Source of the DNA: Micromonospora sp. C95
GTDB taxonomy: Bacteria > Actinomycetota > Actinomycetes > Mycobacteriales > Micromonosporaceae
NCBI RefSeq assembly: GCF_018070465.1
Contig: NZ_JAGPXT010000002.1
Location: 434,001 to 498,000, forward strand
Direction of reading: 5' to 3'
Length of the DNA: 64,000 bases
In this document: one piece after another, positions 16,892-25,390 of the stretch
Layout: each line of letters starts with the position of its first letter
How positions within the stretch are numbered: position 1 is the stretch's first letter
Program-made: the position numbers and the translations under genes
Notes under the pieces: generated by a model
Database searches by the model: none
Told to the model about the DNA's origin: nothing
What the model saw: only the letters and a program-made list of their open reading frames with translations

Positions 16892-17578
16892 ATGGAGGTT
16901 GAGCTTTCTTCGTTGGCGGCGCGATCACGCACCCATGCCGCGCTCGGTGACCCGGCCCGCCTGGCGATCGTGGACGCGCTCACCCTCGGTGACGCCTCGC
17001 CCGGCGAGATCGCCAACCGTCTCGACATGCCGACCAACCTGGTCGCCCATCACGTCAAAGTCCTCACCCAGGCCCAGTTGGTGGTGAAGGTCCGCTCCGA
17101 GGGCGACCGGCGACGCACCTACCTCCGGTTGCGGCCCGAAACACTCGCCGCTCTCGCCACCCCCCGGCTGACCGGGGTCAATCGGGTGGTCTTCGTCTGC
17201 ACCCGCAACTCGGCCCGCTCACAGCTGGCCGCCGCGCTGTGGCGACACCGCACCAGCAGCGCCGCCGCCTCGGCCGGCACCCAACCGGCGTCCCGGGTGC
17301 ACCCCCGCGCGGTCGCCGTGGCCCACCGCCACCAACTCGACCTCGACCCCACCGGCACCGCCCACGTCGCCGACGTCGTGCGAAGCGACGACCTCGTCGT
17401 CGCCGTCTGCGACAACGCTCACGAGGGACTGACCGACAAACTTCGCCCCCGGCTGCACTGGTCGGTTCCCGACCCGGTCCGGGTGGACACCGACGAAGCG
17501 TTCGAGTCCGTCTACGCCGACCTCGCCGACCGGGTCGCCCGACTCGCTCCCGCCGTCCTACCCGGAGACCCCCGATGA
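16892..17578 (+). CDS. ArsR repressor fused to an arsenate reductase-like phosphatase domain
   Basis: A 228-aa two-domain protein. Residues 1-85 are an ArsR/SmtB winged helix (ALGDPARLAIVDALTLGDA, recognition segment LVAHHVKVLTQAQLV). Residues 97-225 are a low-molecular-weight phosphatase/arsenate reductase fold with the P-loop VFVCTRNSARSQ, C103-x5-R109. The matching late cysteine loop reads VCDNAHEGL. It should sense arsenite or antimonite and repress the operon, and may also bind or reduce arsenate. No ArsR-type CxC metal site is visible in the DNA-binding helix, so the sensing cysteines may be in the fused domain. It starts at the predicted transcription start and overlaps the next gene by 4 nt (ATGA). 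Confidence 0.88.
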   Translation: MEVELSSLAARSRTHAALGDPARLAIVDALTLGDASPGEIANRLDMPTNLVAHHVKVLTQAQLVVKVRSEGDRRRTYLRLRPETLAALATPRLTGVNRVVFVCTRNSARSQLAAALWRHRTSSAAASAGTQPASRVHPRAVAVAHRHQLDLDPTGTAHVADVVRSDDLVVAVCDNAHEGLTDKLRPRLHWSVPDPVRVDTDEAFESVYADLADRVARLAPAVLPGDPR

Positions 17579-18234
17579 CCCACCTCACCCGCAGTTCCCG
17601 CCCGGACCTCTCGGTCGATCAACGTCTGGCCCTGCGTACGGCCGCGACCCGCCTCGCCGAAGAGTTCCACGGCACGTACGGCACCGAGACGATCGAACGC
17701 TTCCTGCACAGCAGCTACGACCAGTTCGCCGTCGACGGTCGGATCCCCCACTACCTTCCCCTGCTCGCCGAACGCTTCGCCCGCCAGCGGCTACAGGCAC
17801 TGGCCCGCGTCGAGGGACATCACCGTGACGGCCGCCCCGTCGTCCTGTTCCTGTGCACCCACAACGCCGGTCGCTCGCAGATGGCCCTCGGGTTCCTGAC
17901 CCACCTGGCCGGCGACCGGGCCGTGGCCTGGTCCGGTGGCAGCGAACCAGGCACCGAGATCAATCCGGCCGCCGTCGCGGCCATGACCGAACGCGGCATC
18001 GACATCTCCGACGAGTTCCCCAAGCCCTGGACCGACGAGGTGATCCGCGCCGCCGACGTGGTGGTCACCATGGGCTGCGGTGACGCCTGCCCGGTCTTTC
18101 CCGGGACCCGCTACGAGAACTGGGACCTCGCCGACCCTGCCGGCCTCGACGTCGACGACGTCCGGCCGATCCGCGACGAGATCGAACGACGGGTACGGCG
18201 TCTCCTCGACGAGTTGAACGTCCCCGCCCGATAA
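17575..18234 (+). CDS. arsC: Arsenate reductase (LMW phosphatase type) with N-terminal three-helix extension
   Basis: A 219-aa protein. Residues 1-80 form a helical bundle (VDQRLALRTAATRLAEEFHG..., ERFLHSSYDQFAVDGRI) found before some actinobacterial ArsC domains. Residues 88-215 are the reductase, with P-loop FLCTHNAGRSQ (C94-x5-R100) and a CGDACPVFPG loop carrying the further cysteines. It reduces arsenate to arsenite, in this group probably with mycothiol and mycoredoxin as reductant. ATG 17575 overlaps the fusion repressor stop. The aquaporin-like gene follows after 23 nt. A second, shorter arsC lies at 19054. Confidence 0.9.
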   Translation: MTHLTRSSRPDLSVDQRLALRTAATRLAEEFHGTYGTETIERFLHSSYDQFAVDGRIPHYLPLLAERFARQRLQALARVEGHHRDGRPVVLFLCTHNAGRSQMALGFLTHLAGDRAVAWSGGSEPGTEINPAAVAAMTERGIDISDEFPKPWTDEVIRAADVVVTMGCGDACPVFPGTRYENWDLADPAGLDVDDVRPIRDEIERRVRRLLDELNVPAR

Positions 18235-18257
18235 CCATCGAGGAGAAGCACAACAAG

Positions 18258-19001
18258 ATGACCATCGCATTCTGGCGGCGCCTGCTGGCCGAGTTCGCCG
18301 GCACCGCCCTGCTGGTCACCGCCGTGGTCGGCTCCGGCATCATGGCCACCGACCTGTCCCCGGACGACGTCGGTCTGCAACTGCTGCAGAACTCGGTCGC
18401 CACGGCCTTCGCCCTCGGCGTACTGATCCTGATGTTCGGACCGGTCTCCGGCGCCCATTTCAACCCGGTCGTCTCCGCCGCCGACTGGCTGCTCGGCCGC
18501 CGCTCGGGCAGCGGCCTCACCCTCCGTGAGTTGGCCGGCTACCTCGTGGCACAGGTGACCGGGGCCGTCGCGGGGTCGGTGCTGGCCAACCTGATGTTCG
18601 GCCTGGGCGCGGTCAGCTTCTCCGGCCGGGTGCGCAGCGGTGGCAACCTCTGGCTCGGCGAGGTCGTCGCCACCGCCGGCCTGGTCCTGCTGATCTTCGC
18701 GCTGGCGCGGTCCGGCCGGGCCACCGTGGCGCCGGCCGCCGTGGGCGCCTACATCGGAGCGGCATACTGGTTCACGTCGTCCACCTCGTTCGCCAACCCG
18801 GCGGTCACGGTCGGCCGCGCGTTCACCGATACCTTCGCCGGCATCGCCCCCGGCTCCGTGCCGGGCTTCCTGGTGGCGCAGGTCGTCGGTCTCGTCGTCG
18901 GTCTCGGCCTGCTGGCGGCCCTCTACCCCGACGCCGGTGCCGCCGCCGACCAGGTGGTCGTGCCGACCGACGAGCAGTCGGCCACGAGCGGACGGCGATG
19001 A
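18258..19001 (+). CDS. aqpS: MIP-family channel, AqpS-like arsenite channel
   Basis: A 247-aa six-helix aquaporin/glycerol-facilitator fold. The first half-helix motif is NPV instead of NPA (N69-P70-V71, in AHFNPVVSAADWLL); the second is canonical NPA (N180-P181-A182) followed by the filter arginine R187 (NPAVTVGRAFTD). Position between arsC genes indicates an arsenite channel as in the aqpS of Sinorhizobium meliloti, where it replaces an ArsB/Acr3 pump and lets arsenite leave down its gradient. No arsB or acr3 is present in the window, which fits. A general water or glycerol channel is less likely given context. The ATG has an AGGAG-like site 8-12 nt upstream. Confidence 0.87.
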   Translation: MTIAFWRRLLAEFAGTALLVTAVVGSGIMATDLSPDDVGLQLLQNSVATAFALGVLILMFGPVSGAHFNPVVSAADWLLGRRSGSGLTLRELAGYLVAQVTGAVAGSVLANLMFGLGAVSFSGRVRSGGNLWLGEVVATAGLVLLIFALARSGRATVAPAAVGAYIGAAYWFTSSTSFANPAVTVGRAFTDTFAGIAPGSVPGFLVAQVVGLVVGLGLLAALYPDAGAAADQVVVPTDEQSATSGRR

Positions 19002-19053
19002 CCTGCACCCACGGTCGACCCGCAGCCACCGCTTCCGGATCGAAAGGCATCTC

Positions 19054-19461
19054 ATGACCGACAAGCCCAGCGTCCTGTTCGTCTGCGTACACAATGCCGG
19101 CCGCTCCCAGATGGCCGCCGGCTGGCTGCGCCACCTCGCCGGCGACGCCGTCGAGGTGCGCTCCGCCGGCTCCGCTCCCGCCGAGACGATCAACCCGGCC
19201 GCCGTCGCGGCCATGCGGGAGGTCGGCATCGACATCACCGACCAGAGCCCCAAGCTTCTCGAGTACGCCACCGCGGAATCCTCCGACGTGATCGTCACCA
19301 TGGGGTGCGGTGACGCCTGCCCCGTGTTCCCCGGCAAGCGCTACGAGGACTGGAAGCTCGATGACCCGGCCGGCAAGGGCGTGGTGTCGGTGCGCCCGAT
19401 CCGTGACGAGATCCGTACCCGGGTCGAGAAGCTGCTGGCCGACCTGCGGCAAGCTGCCTGA
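19054..19461 (+). CDS. arsC: Arsenate reductase, single-domain LMW phosphatase type
   Basis: A 135-aa protein. The P-loop FVCVHNAGRSQ is at the N-terminus (C11-x5-R17); VTMGCGDACPVFPGKRYEDW and DDPAG carry the conserved acid and the extra cysteines. Its length and CGDxCP loop match the mycothiol/mycoredoxin-coupled arsenate reductases of Corynebacterium rather than glutaredoxin-coupled ArsC. It is last in the arsenic operon, 52 nt after the channel gene. It resembles the C-terminal half of the 17575 gene, so the operon holds three related phosphatase-fold domains. ATG 19054 is preceded by GAAAGGC, a moderate ribosome site. Confidence 0.92.
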   Translation: MTDKPSVLFVCVHNAGRSQMAAGWLRHLAGDAVEVRSAGSAPAETINPAAVAAMREVGIDITDQSPKLLEYATAESSDVIVTMGCGDACPVFPGKRYEDWKLDDPAGKGVVSVRPIRDEIRTRVEKLLADLRQAA

Positions 19462-19488
19462 CCAACGCCGCTCGGCGGACGACCGGAC

Positions 19489-19527
19489 TTGCCCGAACAC
19501 CCACCGGCTGGTTAGGTATGCCTAACC
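19489..19527 (+). promoter_or_regulatory. Iron-box promoter (DtxR/IdeR/DmdR operator) of the siderophore operon
   Basis: GGTTAGG-TATG-CCTAACC (19510-19527) is an inverted repeat with 7-bp arms that closely follows the actinobacterial iron box (TTAGGTTAGGCTAACCTAA). It overlaps a candidate -10 TAGGTA (19513-19518), with a -35-like TTGCCC at 19489-19494 and an 18-nt spacer. An Fe-loaded DtxR-family repressor should block this promoter, so the siderophore genes downstream are expected to be switched on in iron shortage. Confidence 0.85.
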
Positions 19528-19547
19528 AAAGTTCGGGGAGGGTTCAC

Positions 19548-20123
19548 ATGTCGACGCCCGTCGCGTCCGAGGTGATCGACGGTCTGCACAGCACCGTAGC
19601 CATCACCGACCAGGTCGACATCGAGGCGTTGGCCGAGGTCTACCGCCGCGTGCACGCCGCCGACCTGCACCTGGTCGACCACACCGTACCGACGGTGGCG
19701 GAACGCCTGTGGTGGACCGCCGAGGCCCCCGGTTTCGAGGCGGCGCTCGGGTACGTCGACGGCCACCTCGTGGGGACGGTCATGGGTTGCCCGCTGCCAC
19801 CGGAGACCCGGTGGTGGCGGGATCTGGCCTCGGCCAAGGATCCCGGCCTCGCGGTGGAGTGGCCGGGCCGCACCTTCGCGGTGTGCGAGGCGTTCGTCCT
19901 GCCCGAGTACCGCCGCCACCGCCTCGGCTTCCGGATGACGGTCGAGTTGCTGGCCCGACGGCGCGAGGAGCGGGTGTCACTGGCCGTCGCCGAGACCAAC
20001 ACCCGGGTGTGGCACGCGCTGCAACGGACCGGATTCGACCACGTCGGCGACCTCGTGCCGTTCCCCGGCTGGCGCTCGCACCGGATGTTGGTGCGGGCAC
20101 TGCCGCTGACCGCCCGCCCCTGA
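19548..20123 (+). CDS. GNAT-family N-acetyltransferase of the siderophore operon
   Basis: A 191-aa GNAT fold. The acetyl-CoA-binding segment is visible as CEAFVLPEYRRHRLGFRM (motif A, R-x-x-R-L-G) followed by LLARRREERVSLAVAETN and the C-terminal VWHALQRTGFDHVGDLVPF. ATG 19548 was chosen because GGGAGG lies 6 nt upstream; the in-frame ATG at 19518 falls inside the iron box. First gene of the iron-regulated operon. Inference: it may acylate an amine of a siderophore precursor, or the finished siderophore. Substrate cannot be read from sequence. Confidence 0.82.
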   Translation: MSTPVASEVIDGLHSTVAITDQVDIEALAEVYRRVHAADLHLVDHTVPTVAERLWWTAEAPGFEAALGYVDGHLVGTVMGCPLPPETRWWRDLASAKDPGLAVEWPGRTFAVCEAFVLPEYRRHRLGFRMTVELLARRREERVSLAVAETNTRVWHALQRTGFDHVGDLVPFPGWRSHRMLVRALPLTARP

Positions 20124-20186
20124 GGCCGGCGCCTACCCTCTCCGCAGGCTCCTCGTCACCCGAACGCATCCACAGTGGAGAAACGT

Positions 20187-20900
20187 GTGAAACGCAACTG
20201 GGAAGCCCTCGTACTCAAGGCGTTCGGGGGCCGGAACTTCCAGCTGACCGTGCTGGAGAACGAAGCCGTCGGAGACCGCTACCAGCGGCTGCTGGTCGAC
20301 GGGGGCGACCTGCTGCGGGCCTGCGGGGTGCACCCCACCATGTGGATCCGGCTGTGGTTCGACAACGAGGGCCGACCACACCAGCGGGCCTACACGCTTG
20401 TCGATCCGGACGCGGCCACCGGACGCTTCCACCTCGTGTTCGCCCTGCACGACGGCTGCGCCGCCCGCTGGGCCACCACCGCCCGGCCCGGGGACACCAT
20501 CGAGGCGACCGTGCAGGGCAGTTCCTTCGCGTTCCCCGAACCGGTGCCCGGCCGGCTGTACCTGGTCGGCGACGCGGCTTCCCTGCCGGCGGTGAACAGC
20601 CTGCTCGACACCGCCGGGCCGGCGTCGGCGAGGATCTGGCTCGAGTACGCCCACGACGGCGAGCGGACGCTGCCACTGCGTACCCGGCCGCACGACCAGG
20701 TGGTCTGGGTGCCGCGCCGCGACGAGGGCCAGCACCTGGTGGACACCGTCACCACCGCCCTGACCGATGCCCGGGAGGACAGCCTGTACTGGGTGGCCTG
20801 CGAGGCGGCCAGCACCCGCAGCATCGTCCGGCACCTGCGGCGCGGGCTGGGCGTCGGCAAGGAGCAGGTGGCGGCGCTGGCCTACTGGCGCGCCCGGTGA
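20187..20900 (+). CDS. Siderophore-interacting FAD-dependent reductase (SIP/ViuB family)
   Basis: A 237-aa protein of the SIP family, which takes up ferric siderophore complexes in the cytosol and releases iron by reduction. The FAD-binding motif RAYT is at residues 67-70 within QRAYTLVDPD; the C-terminal half has the NAD(P)H-like domain (RLYLVGDAASLPAVNSLL and the closing LGVGKEQVAALAYWRAR). GTG 20187 has GGAG exactly 6 nt upstream; an in-frame GTG at 20175 lacks a ribosome site. It lies 63 nt after the GNAT gene and 25 nt before the ATP-grasp gene, so it is a middle gene of the operon. Confidence 0.92.
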   Translation: MKRNWEALVLKAFGGRNFQLTVLENEAVGDRYQRLLVDGGDLLRACGVHPTMWIRLWFDNEGRPHQRAYTLVDPDAATGRFHLVFALHDGCAARWATTARPGDTIEATVQGSSFAFPEPVPGRLYLVGDAASLPAVNSLLDTAGPASARIWLEYAHDGERTLPLRTRPHDQVVWVPRRDEGQHLVDTVTTALTDAREDSLYWVACEAASTRSIVRHLRRGLGVGKEQVAALAYWRAR

Positions 20901-20925
20901 CGGCTGCGCACCGCGCCGACTCGTG

Positions 20926-22095
20926 ATGCTGTACCTGACCGCCCTCAATCCGACCGACTCCGTGCTGGACGGCCTGCTGCCGGCCGCCGACGCGCTCGGC
21001 GTGCCGGTCACCGTGCTGACCGATCGCCCCGACGACTGGCCCGAGCCGGTGCCGACACGGCGTTGCCCGGTGCGGGACCCGCGAGCCGTCACCGAGACGG
21101 TGCGGGACGGACCGGCCGCGGTGGGGCTGTTCTCCAACAGCGATCACCTGCAGACCGCGACGGCGCTCGCCGCCCACCGTCTCGGTCTGCCCGGCAAGGA
21201 TCCCGAGGCGGCCCGGCGCTGCAAGAACAAGGCCGCCACCCGGCAGGCCGTCGCCGACGCCGGTCTCGACGTGGTGCACGCCCGACCCCTCGAACCCGGG
21301 CAGCCGCCGACGTTCGACGTGTTCCCCGCCGTGGTCAAGCCGCGTGACGGCGTCGCCAGTGAGGACGCCTACCTGGTCACCGACGTCGACGAGCTGGCCC
21401 GGCGGGTGACCGAGATCCGCCGTCGCCGACCGGACGCGCCACTCGTGGTGGAGGAGTACCTGCCCGGCGACGTGCGCACCCACGACACCCTCGGTGACAC
21501 CGGGACGCTGGCCGTGCTCGGCGGCTGGCGTACCACGCTCGGCCCGCCGCCCACCTTCACCGAGCTGTGTCTGGAATGGGCACCGGCGGCACCGGCGACG
21601 ACCGACCGGCTGCGGGCTCAACTGGACGCGCTCGGCGTCCGGTTCGGCGCCTGCCACACCGAGTTCGTCGTGCACCGGGAACGACCTCGGCTCATCGAGG
21701 TCAACGACCGGTTGATCGGTGACCGGATGGATCTCGTCCTGGCCGAGCTGCTCGGGGTGCCACTGTTCGAGTACGTCATCCGGCTGCACCTCGGCGAGCC
21801 AGTGGCCGACCTCGGTCTGCCGGACCCGGCCGCGATCGAGCAGACCGCCCGGGTCGAGTACGTCTGCGCCGAGCGCGGCGGCACCCTCGTCGCCGCCCCC
21901 GGGCGCGTCGACGCGGTACGCGACGGGGTCCGACTCGGCTGCCGCCCGTTGCGGGCGATCGGCACCACCGCCGAGTGGACCGGCACCAATCGCGACTACC
22001 TGGCCGTCCTGCACGCCATCGGGCCGGACCCGAGCACCGTCGGCCGGGCGCTCGTCGAGTTCCGCGCCGGACTCGACTGGGTGATCGAGACGTGA
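20926..22095 (+). CDS. ATP-grasp ligase of the siderophore operon
   Basis: A 389-aa ATP-grasp enzyme: KDPEAARRCKNKAATRQAVA (N-terminal lobe), FPAVVKPRDGVASEDAYLV (ATP lysine), APLVVEEYLPGDVRTHDT (hinge) and PRLIEVNDRLIGDRMD (Mg2+-binding Glu/Asn). Such enzymes join a carboxylate to an amine through an acyl phosphate. Embedded between the reductase and two NIS synthetases (4-nt GTGA overlap with the next), it probably adds an amino acid or diamine to the siderophore backbone. This is an unusual addition to NIS clusters, which normally rely on IucA/IucC enzymes alone. GTG at 20923, one codon earlier, is an equally possible start. Confidence 0.88.
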   Translation: MLYLTALNPTDSVLDGLLPAADALGVPVTVLTDRPDDWPEPVPTRRCPVRDPRAVTETVRDGPAAVGLFSNSDHLQTATALAAHRLGLPGKDPEAARRCKNKAATRQAVADAGLDVVHARPLEPGQPPTFDVFPAVVKPRDGVASEDAYLVTDVDELARRVTEIRRRRPDAPLVVEEYLPGDVRTHDTLGDTGTLAVLGGWRTTLGPPPTFTELCLEWAPAAPATTDRLRAQLDALGVRFGACHTEFVVHRERPRLIEVNDRLIGDRMDLVLAELLGVPLFEYVIRLHLGEPVADLGLPDPAAIEQTARVEYVCAERGGTLVAAPGRVDAVRDGVRLGCRPLRAIGTTAEWTGTNRDYLAVLHAIGPDPSTVGRALVEFRAGLDWVIET

Positions 22096-23717
22096 CCGAT
22101 CCGGTGGAGCAGCAGTTGTTCCGCCGGGTACTGGACGCCCTGCTGCGCGAGGACCATCTCGGCCTGAGCAGCGGCGGCGGTCCGGACGGCCCCGGCTGGT
22201 GGCAGGCACCGCACCGCGCCGGCCGGTTACGTCTTCCGGTGCGGCCCGACGGTTTCCAGCACACCGTCCGCCTCGCCCGCGCCGAGGTGCAGGTGCACCC
22301 GCCCGGTCGGGCGCGCACCCGACGGGTCGACACGCTGGCGGGCCTGTTGGCGCTGCTCGCACCGTACGCCGACACCGACGCCGAGCAGGGGTGGCGCGTC
22401 TTCACCGACGAGTGCCGGCAGGACCTGCTCGCCCGCCGGCTGGCCGAGGCGACCCGGTCGCACACGTACGCCCGGGTCGCCGCCGCCCGGGTCGACACGC
22501 CCACCGGCTTCGGCGGTGCGCTGCTCGACGACGTGCTCGCCGCCCACGCCGGCCATGCCGTCTACCCCACCGACCGGTGCCGCCACGGTCTGGACGAGGC
22601 CGAGCTGCTCCGGTACGCACCGGAGCACGCTCCCGCGTTCGCGCTGCGGTGGCTGCCCGTACCGGCCCGTACCCTGCGGCTGCACGGCCGGCTGCCCGAC
22701 TGGTGGCCGGCACCACGCCAGGCCGGGCAGGTGCTGCTGCCGGTGCATCCACTCACCGCCGACCAGTCGGCCGTGCCCGTGCTCGACGGACCCGACATCA
22801 CCGTGCGGCCCACGCTGTCGATGCGGACCGTCGCCCTGGACAGCGACCCGACGACGCACCTGAAACTGCCGCTGCCGACCGCGAGTCTGGGTGCGCGCAA
22901 CCGCCGTACCCTCGCGCCCGACTCGTTGTCCGACGGCGCGGCGGTGGCCGCGTTGCTCGACCGATTCGCCGCGCAGCAGCCGCGCTTCGCCGGCCGGATC
23001 GCCCACGCCGACGAGAGCGTCTTCGGTCACTGCGACGACGACGAGCTGCGGTCGTTTCTGCTGCGCCGGATGCCCACCGGGCTGGAGCGGGCGACCGTGG
23101 TGCCGGTGGCCGCGCTCGCGGCGGCGGATCCCACCGCCGGCACGGTCGCCCAGCGGATCGGCGGGGACGACCCGGGCCGCCTCCTCGGGTCCTATCTGGA
23201 TCTCCTGCTCGACTGGCACGTGTGCCTGTGGTTACGGTACGGAGTGGCGTTGGAAGCACATCCGCAGAACATCCAGCTGGTCCTGCCCACCGAGGGTCCG
23301 GTCCGGTTGTTGTACAAGGACAACGACGGTGCCCGGCTGGACCCTCGGCACGCCGGCACCCTCCGGCTGCGCGACAAGCGGATGTGGATCCGCCACCCCG
23401 GGGAGCTGGCCGACATGTTCGTCACGATCACCCTGCACCTGGCAGCGGCGGCGCCTCTGCTCGCCCTGGCGGAACAGGGCGTCACGGTGCCCTCCCCCGC
23501 CGAGGCGCTCGCACCACGGCTGCGCGCCGCCCGCGACCGGTGGGGCGACACACCCGCCGCACGGAAGCTGGTCGACCAGATCCTGACCGCCGACCGGTTG
23601 CCGGTCAAGGCGATGCTCACCGCCGGCACGCTGCTGCCCAAGCACCGGACCGGTTGCACCGACGTGAACAAGTTCTACCGTCGGACCGGACCCAACTACC
23701 TGCGGAGCGGCGCGTGA
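22092..23717 (+). CDS. IucA/IucC-family NIS siderophore synthetase, first copy
   Basis: A 541-aa NRPS-independent siderophore synthetase. The conserved C-terminal FhuF-like iron-transport segment is visible (TDVNKFYRRTGPNYLR), as are the ATP-site stretches LPVHPLTADQ, RPTLSMRTVAL, KLPLPTASLGARNRRT and ALEAHPQNIQLVL. These enzymes adenylate citrate or another carboxylate and condense it with an amine or alcohol. The family motif GHPxHPxxKxRxG is degenerate here (GHAVYPTDRCRHG, near residues 154-166). GTG 22092 overlaps the ATP-grasp stop; the stop overlaps the second synthetase start (GTGA both times), showing tight coupling. Confidence 0.92.
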   Translation: MTDPVEQQLFRRVLDALLREDHLGLSSGGGPDGPGWWQAPHRAGRLRLPVRPDGFQHTVRLARAEVQVHPPGRARTRRVDTLAGLLALLAPYADTDAEQGWRVFTDECRQDLLARRLAEATRSHTYARVAAARVDTPTGFGGALLDDVLAAHAGHAVYPTDRCRHGLDEAELLRYAPEHAPAFALRWLPVPARTLRLHGRLPDWWPAPRQAGQVLLPVHPLTADQSAVPVLDGPDITVRPTLSMRTVALDSDPTTHLKLPLPTASLGARNRRTLAPDSLSDGAAVAALLDRFAAQQPRFAGRIAHADESVFGHCDDDELRSFLLRRMPTGLERATVVPVAALAAADPTAGTVAQRIGGDDPGRLLGSYLDLLLDWHVCLWLRYGVALEAHPQNIQLVLPTEGPVRLLYKDNDGARLDPRHAGTLRLRDKRMWIRHPGELADMFVTITLHLAAAAPLLALAEQGVTVPSPAEALAPRLRAARDRWGDTPAARKLVDQILTADRLPVKAMLTAGTLLPKHRTGCTDVNKFYRRTGPNYLRSGA

Positions 23718-25390
23718 CCCCGCAGACCGTCGAAGCCACCGCCCGACCGGCGGAACACGCCGCCGATCTGGCCGCCACGCACACCCTGCTCGCCTGCTAC
23801 CTGCGGGAGGTGGCCGCGCCCGACGGGACGGCCGAGACCGTCGGTGGGCTCCTGCGGATCCGGCTGCCCCACCTCGGGCTGGTGCTCTCCTGCCGGCTGG
23901 CCCGGGTCTCCCCCGTGCTGGCGCACCGCTACGTCGGCCCGGTCCGCTGCCGGCCGGCACCGGTCGCCCGCCGTCGCCCGGCCGTGCCGGATCCGTCGAC
24001 CGCCGGCACGCCGATCGACGGCACCCTCGTCGACGACGTGGGCGCCGTCGACGCGCCGGTCGACGTCGCGCGGCTCGCCCGGCTGCTGGCCGCCGAGCTG
24101 ACCGCCCGCACCGGGCTGGCCAACGACGAGTTCGTCGAGCAGGTGCTCGGCAGTCGCGACGCGCTGGCCACGCTGTTGCGTGACCGCCCGTCCCGCGACC
24201 CCACCCCGACCGGCGAGCCGGTGGTGGACGGCTACGTCGACTCCGAACATGCCCTCGTGCACGGGCACCCGCACCACCCCAGCCCGAAGTGGCGCAGTGG
24301 TGATCCGGCGAGTTGGGGCCGCTACGCCCCGGAACTGCGCAGCGCCTTCCGGCTGAGCTGGCTCGCGGTGCCCGCCGATCTGGTGGCCGGTGACGGACCG
24401 GTCGACGAGCTGATCGCACCGCTGGATCCGCCGGACGCGCCACCCGGGCACCACCTGCTGCCGGTGCATCCGTGGCAGCTGGACCTGATGCCGCCGACCG
24501 ACCCGAGATTGCGCCGGCTCGGCCCGGCCGGCGTACCGGTCCGCCCGACCGCCAGCGTCCGTACGCTCTACGCCCCCTCGGTGGACCTGTTCCTCAAGAC
24601 CAGCCTGCACGTACGCATCACCAACTGCCTACGCAAGAACGCCCGCTACGAGTTGACCGGAGCGGTGGCGTTGACCCGGTTCCTGTCCAGCGTGCCGCTA
24701 CCCCCGCGGGTCGGGTTGCTGCGCGAACCCGGCTACCGGACCGTCGACCTGCCGGGGGCGGACGAGGCGTACGGCACGATCCTGCGGACCGGCGTCCGCG
24801 AGCACCTGCGGCCGGACGAACGGGTCGTGCTGGCGGCGGCGCTGACCACCGCGCCGCTGGTCGTGCCGGAGCCGTTCGACTGGTGGCGGGCCTACGTCGA
24901 ACTGTTGGTGCCCACCGTGCTGCGACTGTGGATCGAACACGGCGTGGTCCACGAGGCACACCTGCAGAACGTGCTCGTGGTGCTGGATCGCGACGGCCGT
25001 CCGGTCCGCCTGATCCTGCGTGACCTGGAGGGACTGAAGCTGGATCTGGGCCGGTTGGCCGCCTGGCCCGACCGGGTTCCCCGGCAGGCCGCCTACACCA
25101 CCGCGCAGGCGACCCGGCGCGTGGTCTACTGCCTGTTCGTCAACCATCTCGCCGGTCTCGCCGGTGCGCTCGCCGACGGTCACCCCGGCATCGAGCCCCG
25201 GCTGTGGCGGACGGTCAGAGAGGCCGTCGAGGCGACGTACGCCCAGCTCGGTGCGCCGGCCGAGCTGATTGCGCTGCTCGACGGCGCTCCGCTCGCCGCG
25301 AAGGCGAACCTGCTGGTCCGCTGGCACCGGGCCGCCGACCAGCAGGCGCCCTACGTCGCGGTGCCCAACCCGATCGGCGCTACCGGATGA
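23714..25390 (+). CDS. IucA/IucC-family NIS siderophore synthetase, second copy
   Basis: A 558-aa NIS synthetase. It has the canonical GHPHHPSPKWRSG motif, HLLPVHPWQLDLM, RPTASVRTLYAP, FLKTSLHVRITNCLRKN and VHEAHLQNVLVVLD, so the nucleotide and citrate sites appear complete. A Thr/Pro/Ala-rich stretch at about 75-100 is variable. GTG 23714 overlaps the first synthetase stop by 4 nt; its own stop overlaps the decarboxylase ATG (25387, ATGA). The same frame remains open upstream to 22199, but that is antisense-free shadow of the first synthetase. It likely performs the second condensation with the same carboxylate core. Confidence 0.93.
   Translation: MTPQTVEATARPAEHAADLAATHTLLACYLREVAAPDGTAETVGGLLRIRLPHLGLVLSCRLARVSPVLAHRYVGPVRCRPAPVARRRPAVPDPSTAGTPIDGTLVDDVGAVDAPVDVARLARLLAAELTARTGLANDEFVEQVLGSRDALATLLRDRPSRDPTPTGEPVVDGYVDSEHALVHGHPHHPSPKWRSGDPASWGRYAPELRSAFRLSWLAVPADLVAGDGPVDELIAPLDPPDAPPGHHLLPVHPWQLDLMPPTDPRLRRLGPAGVPVRPTASVRTLYAPSVDLFLKTSLHVRITNCLRKNARYELTGAVALTRFLSSVPLPPRVGLLREPGYRTVDLPGADEAYGTILRTGVREHLRPDERVVLAAALTTAPLVVPEPFDWWRAYVELLVPTVLRLWIEHGVVHEAHLQNVLVVLDRDGRPVRLILRDLEGLKLDLGRLAAWPDRVPRQAAYTTAQATRRVVYCLFVNHLAGLAGALADGHPGIEPRLWRTVREAVEATYAQLGAPAELIALLDGAPLAAKANLLVRWHRAADQQAPYVAVPNPIGATG

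Noticed and set aside
18258-19001. Glycerol facilitator
   Set aside because: Fold allows it, but placement between arsC genes and the NPV variant motif favour an arsenite channel.
22199-23713. Upstream 505-codon extension of the second NIS synthetase frame
   Set aside because: It overlaps the first NIS synthetase in another frame and is Arg/Ala/Gly-rich; the real start is the GTG at 23714 in a GTGA overlap.
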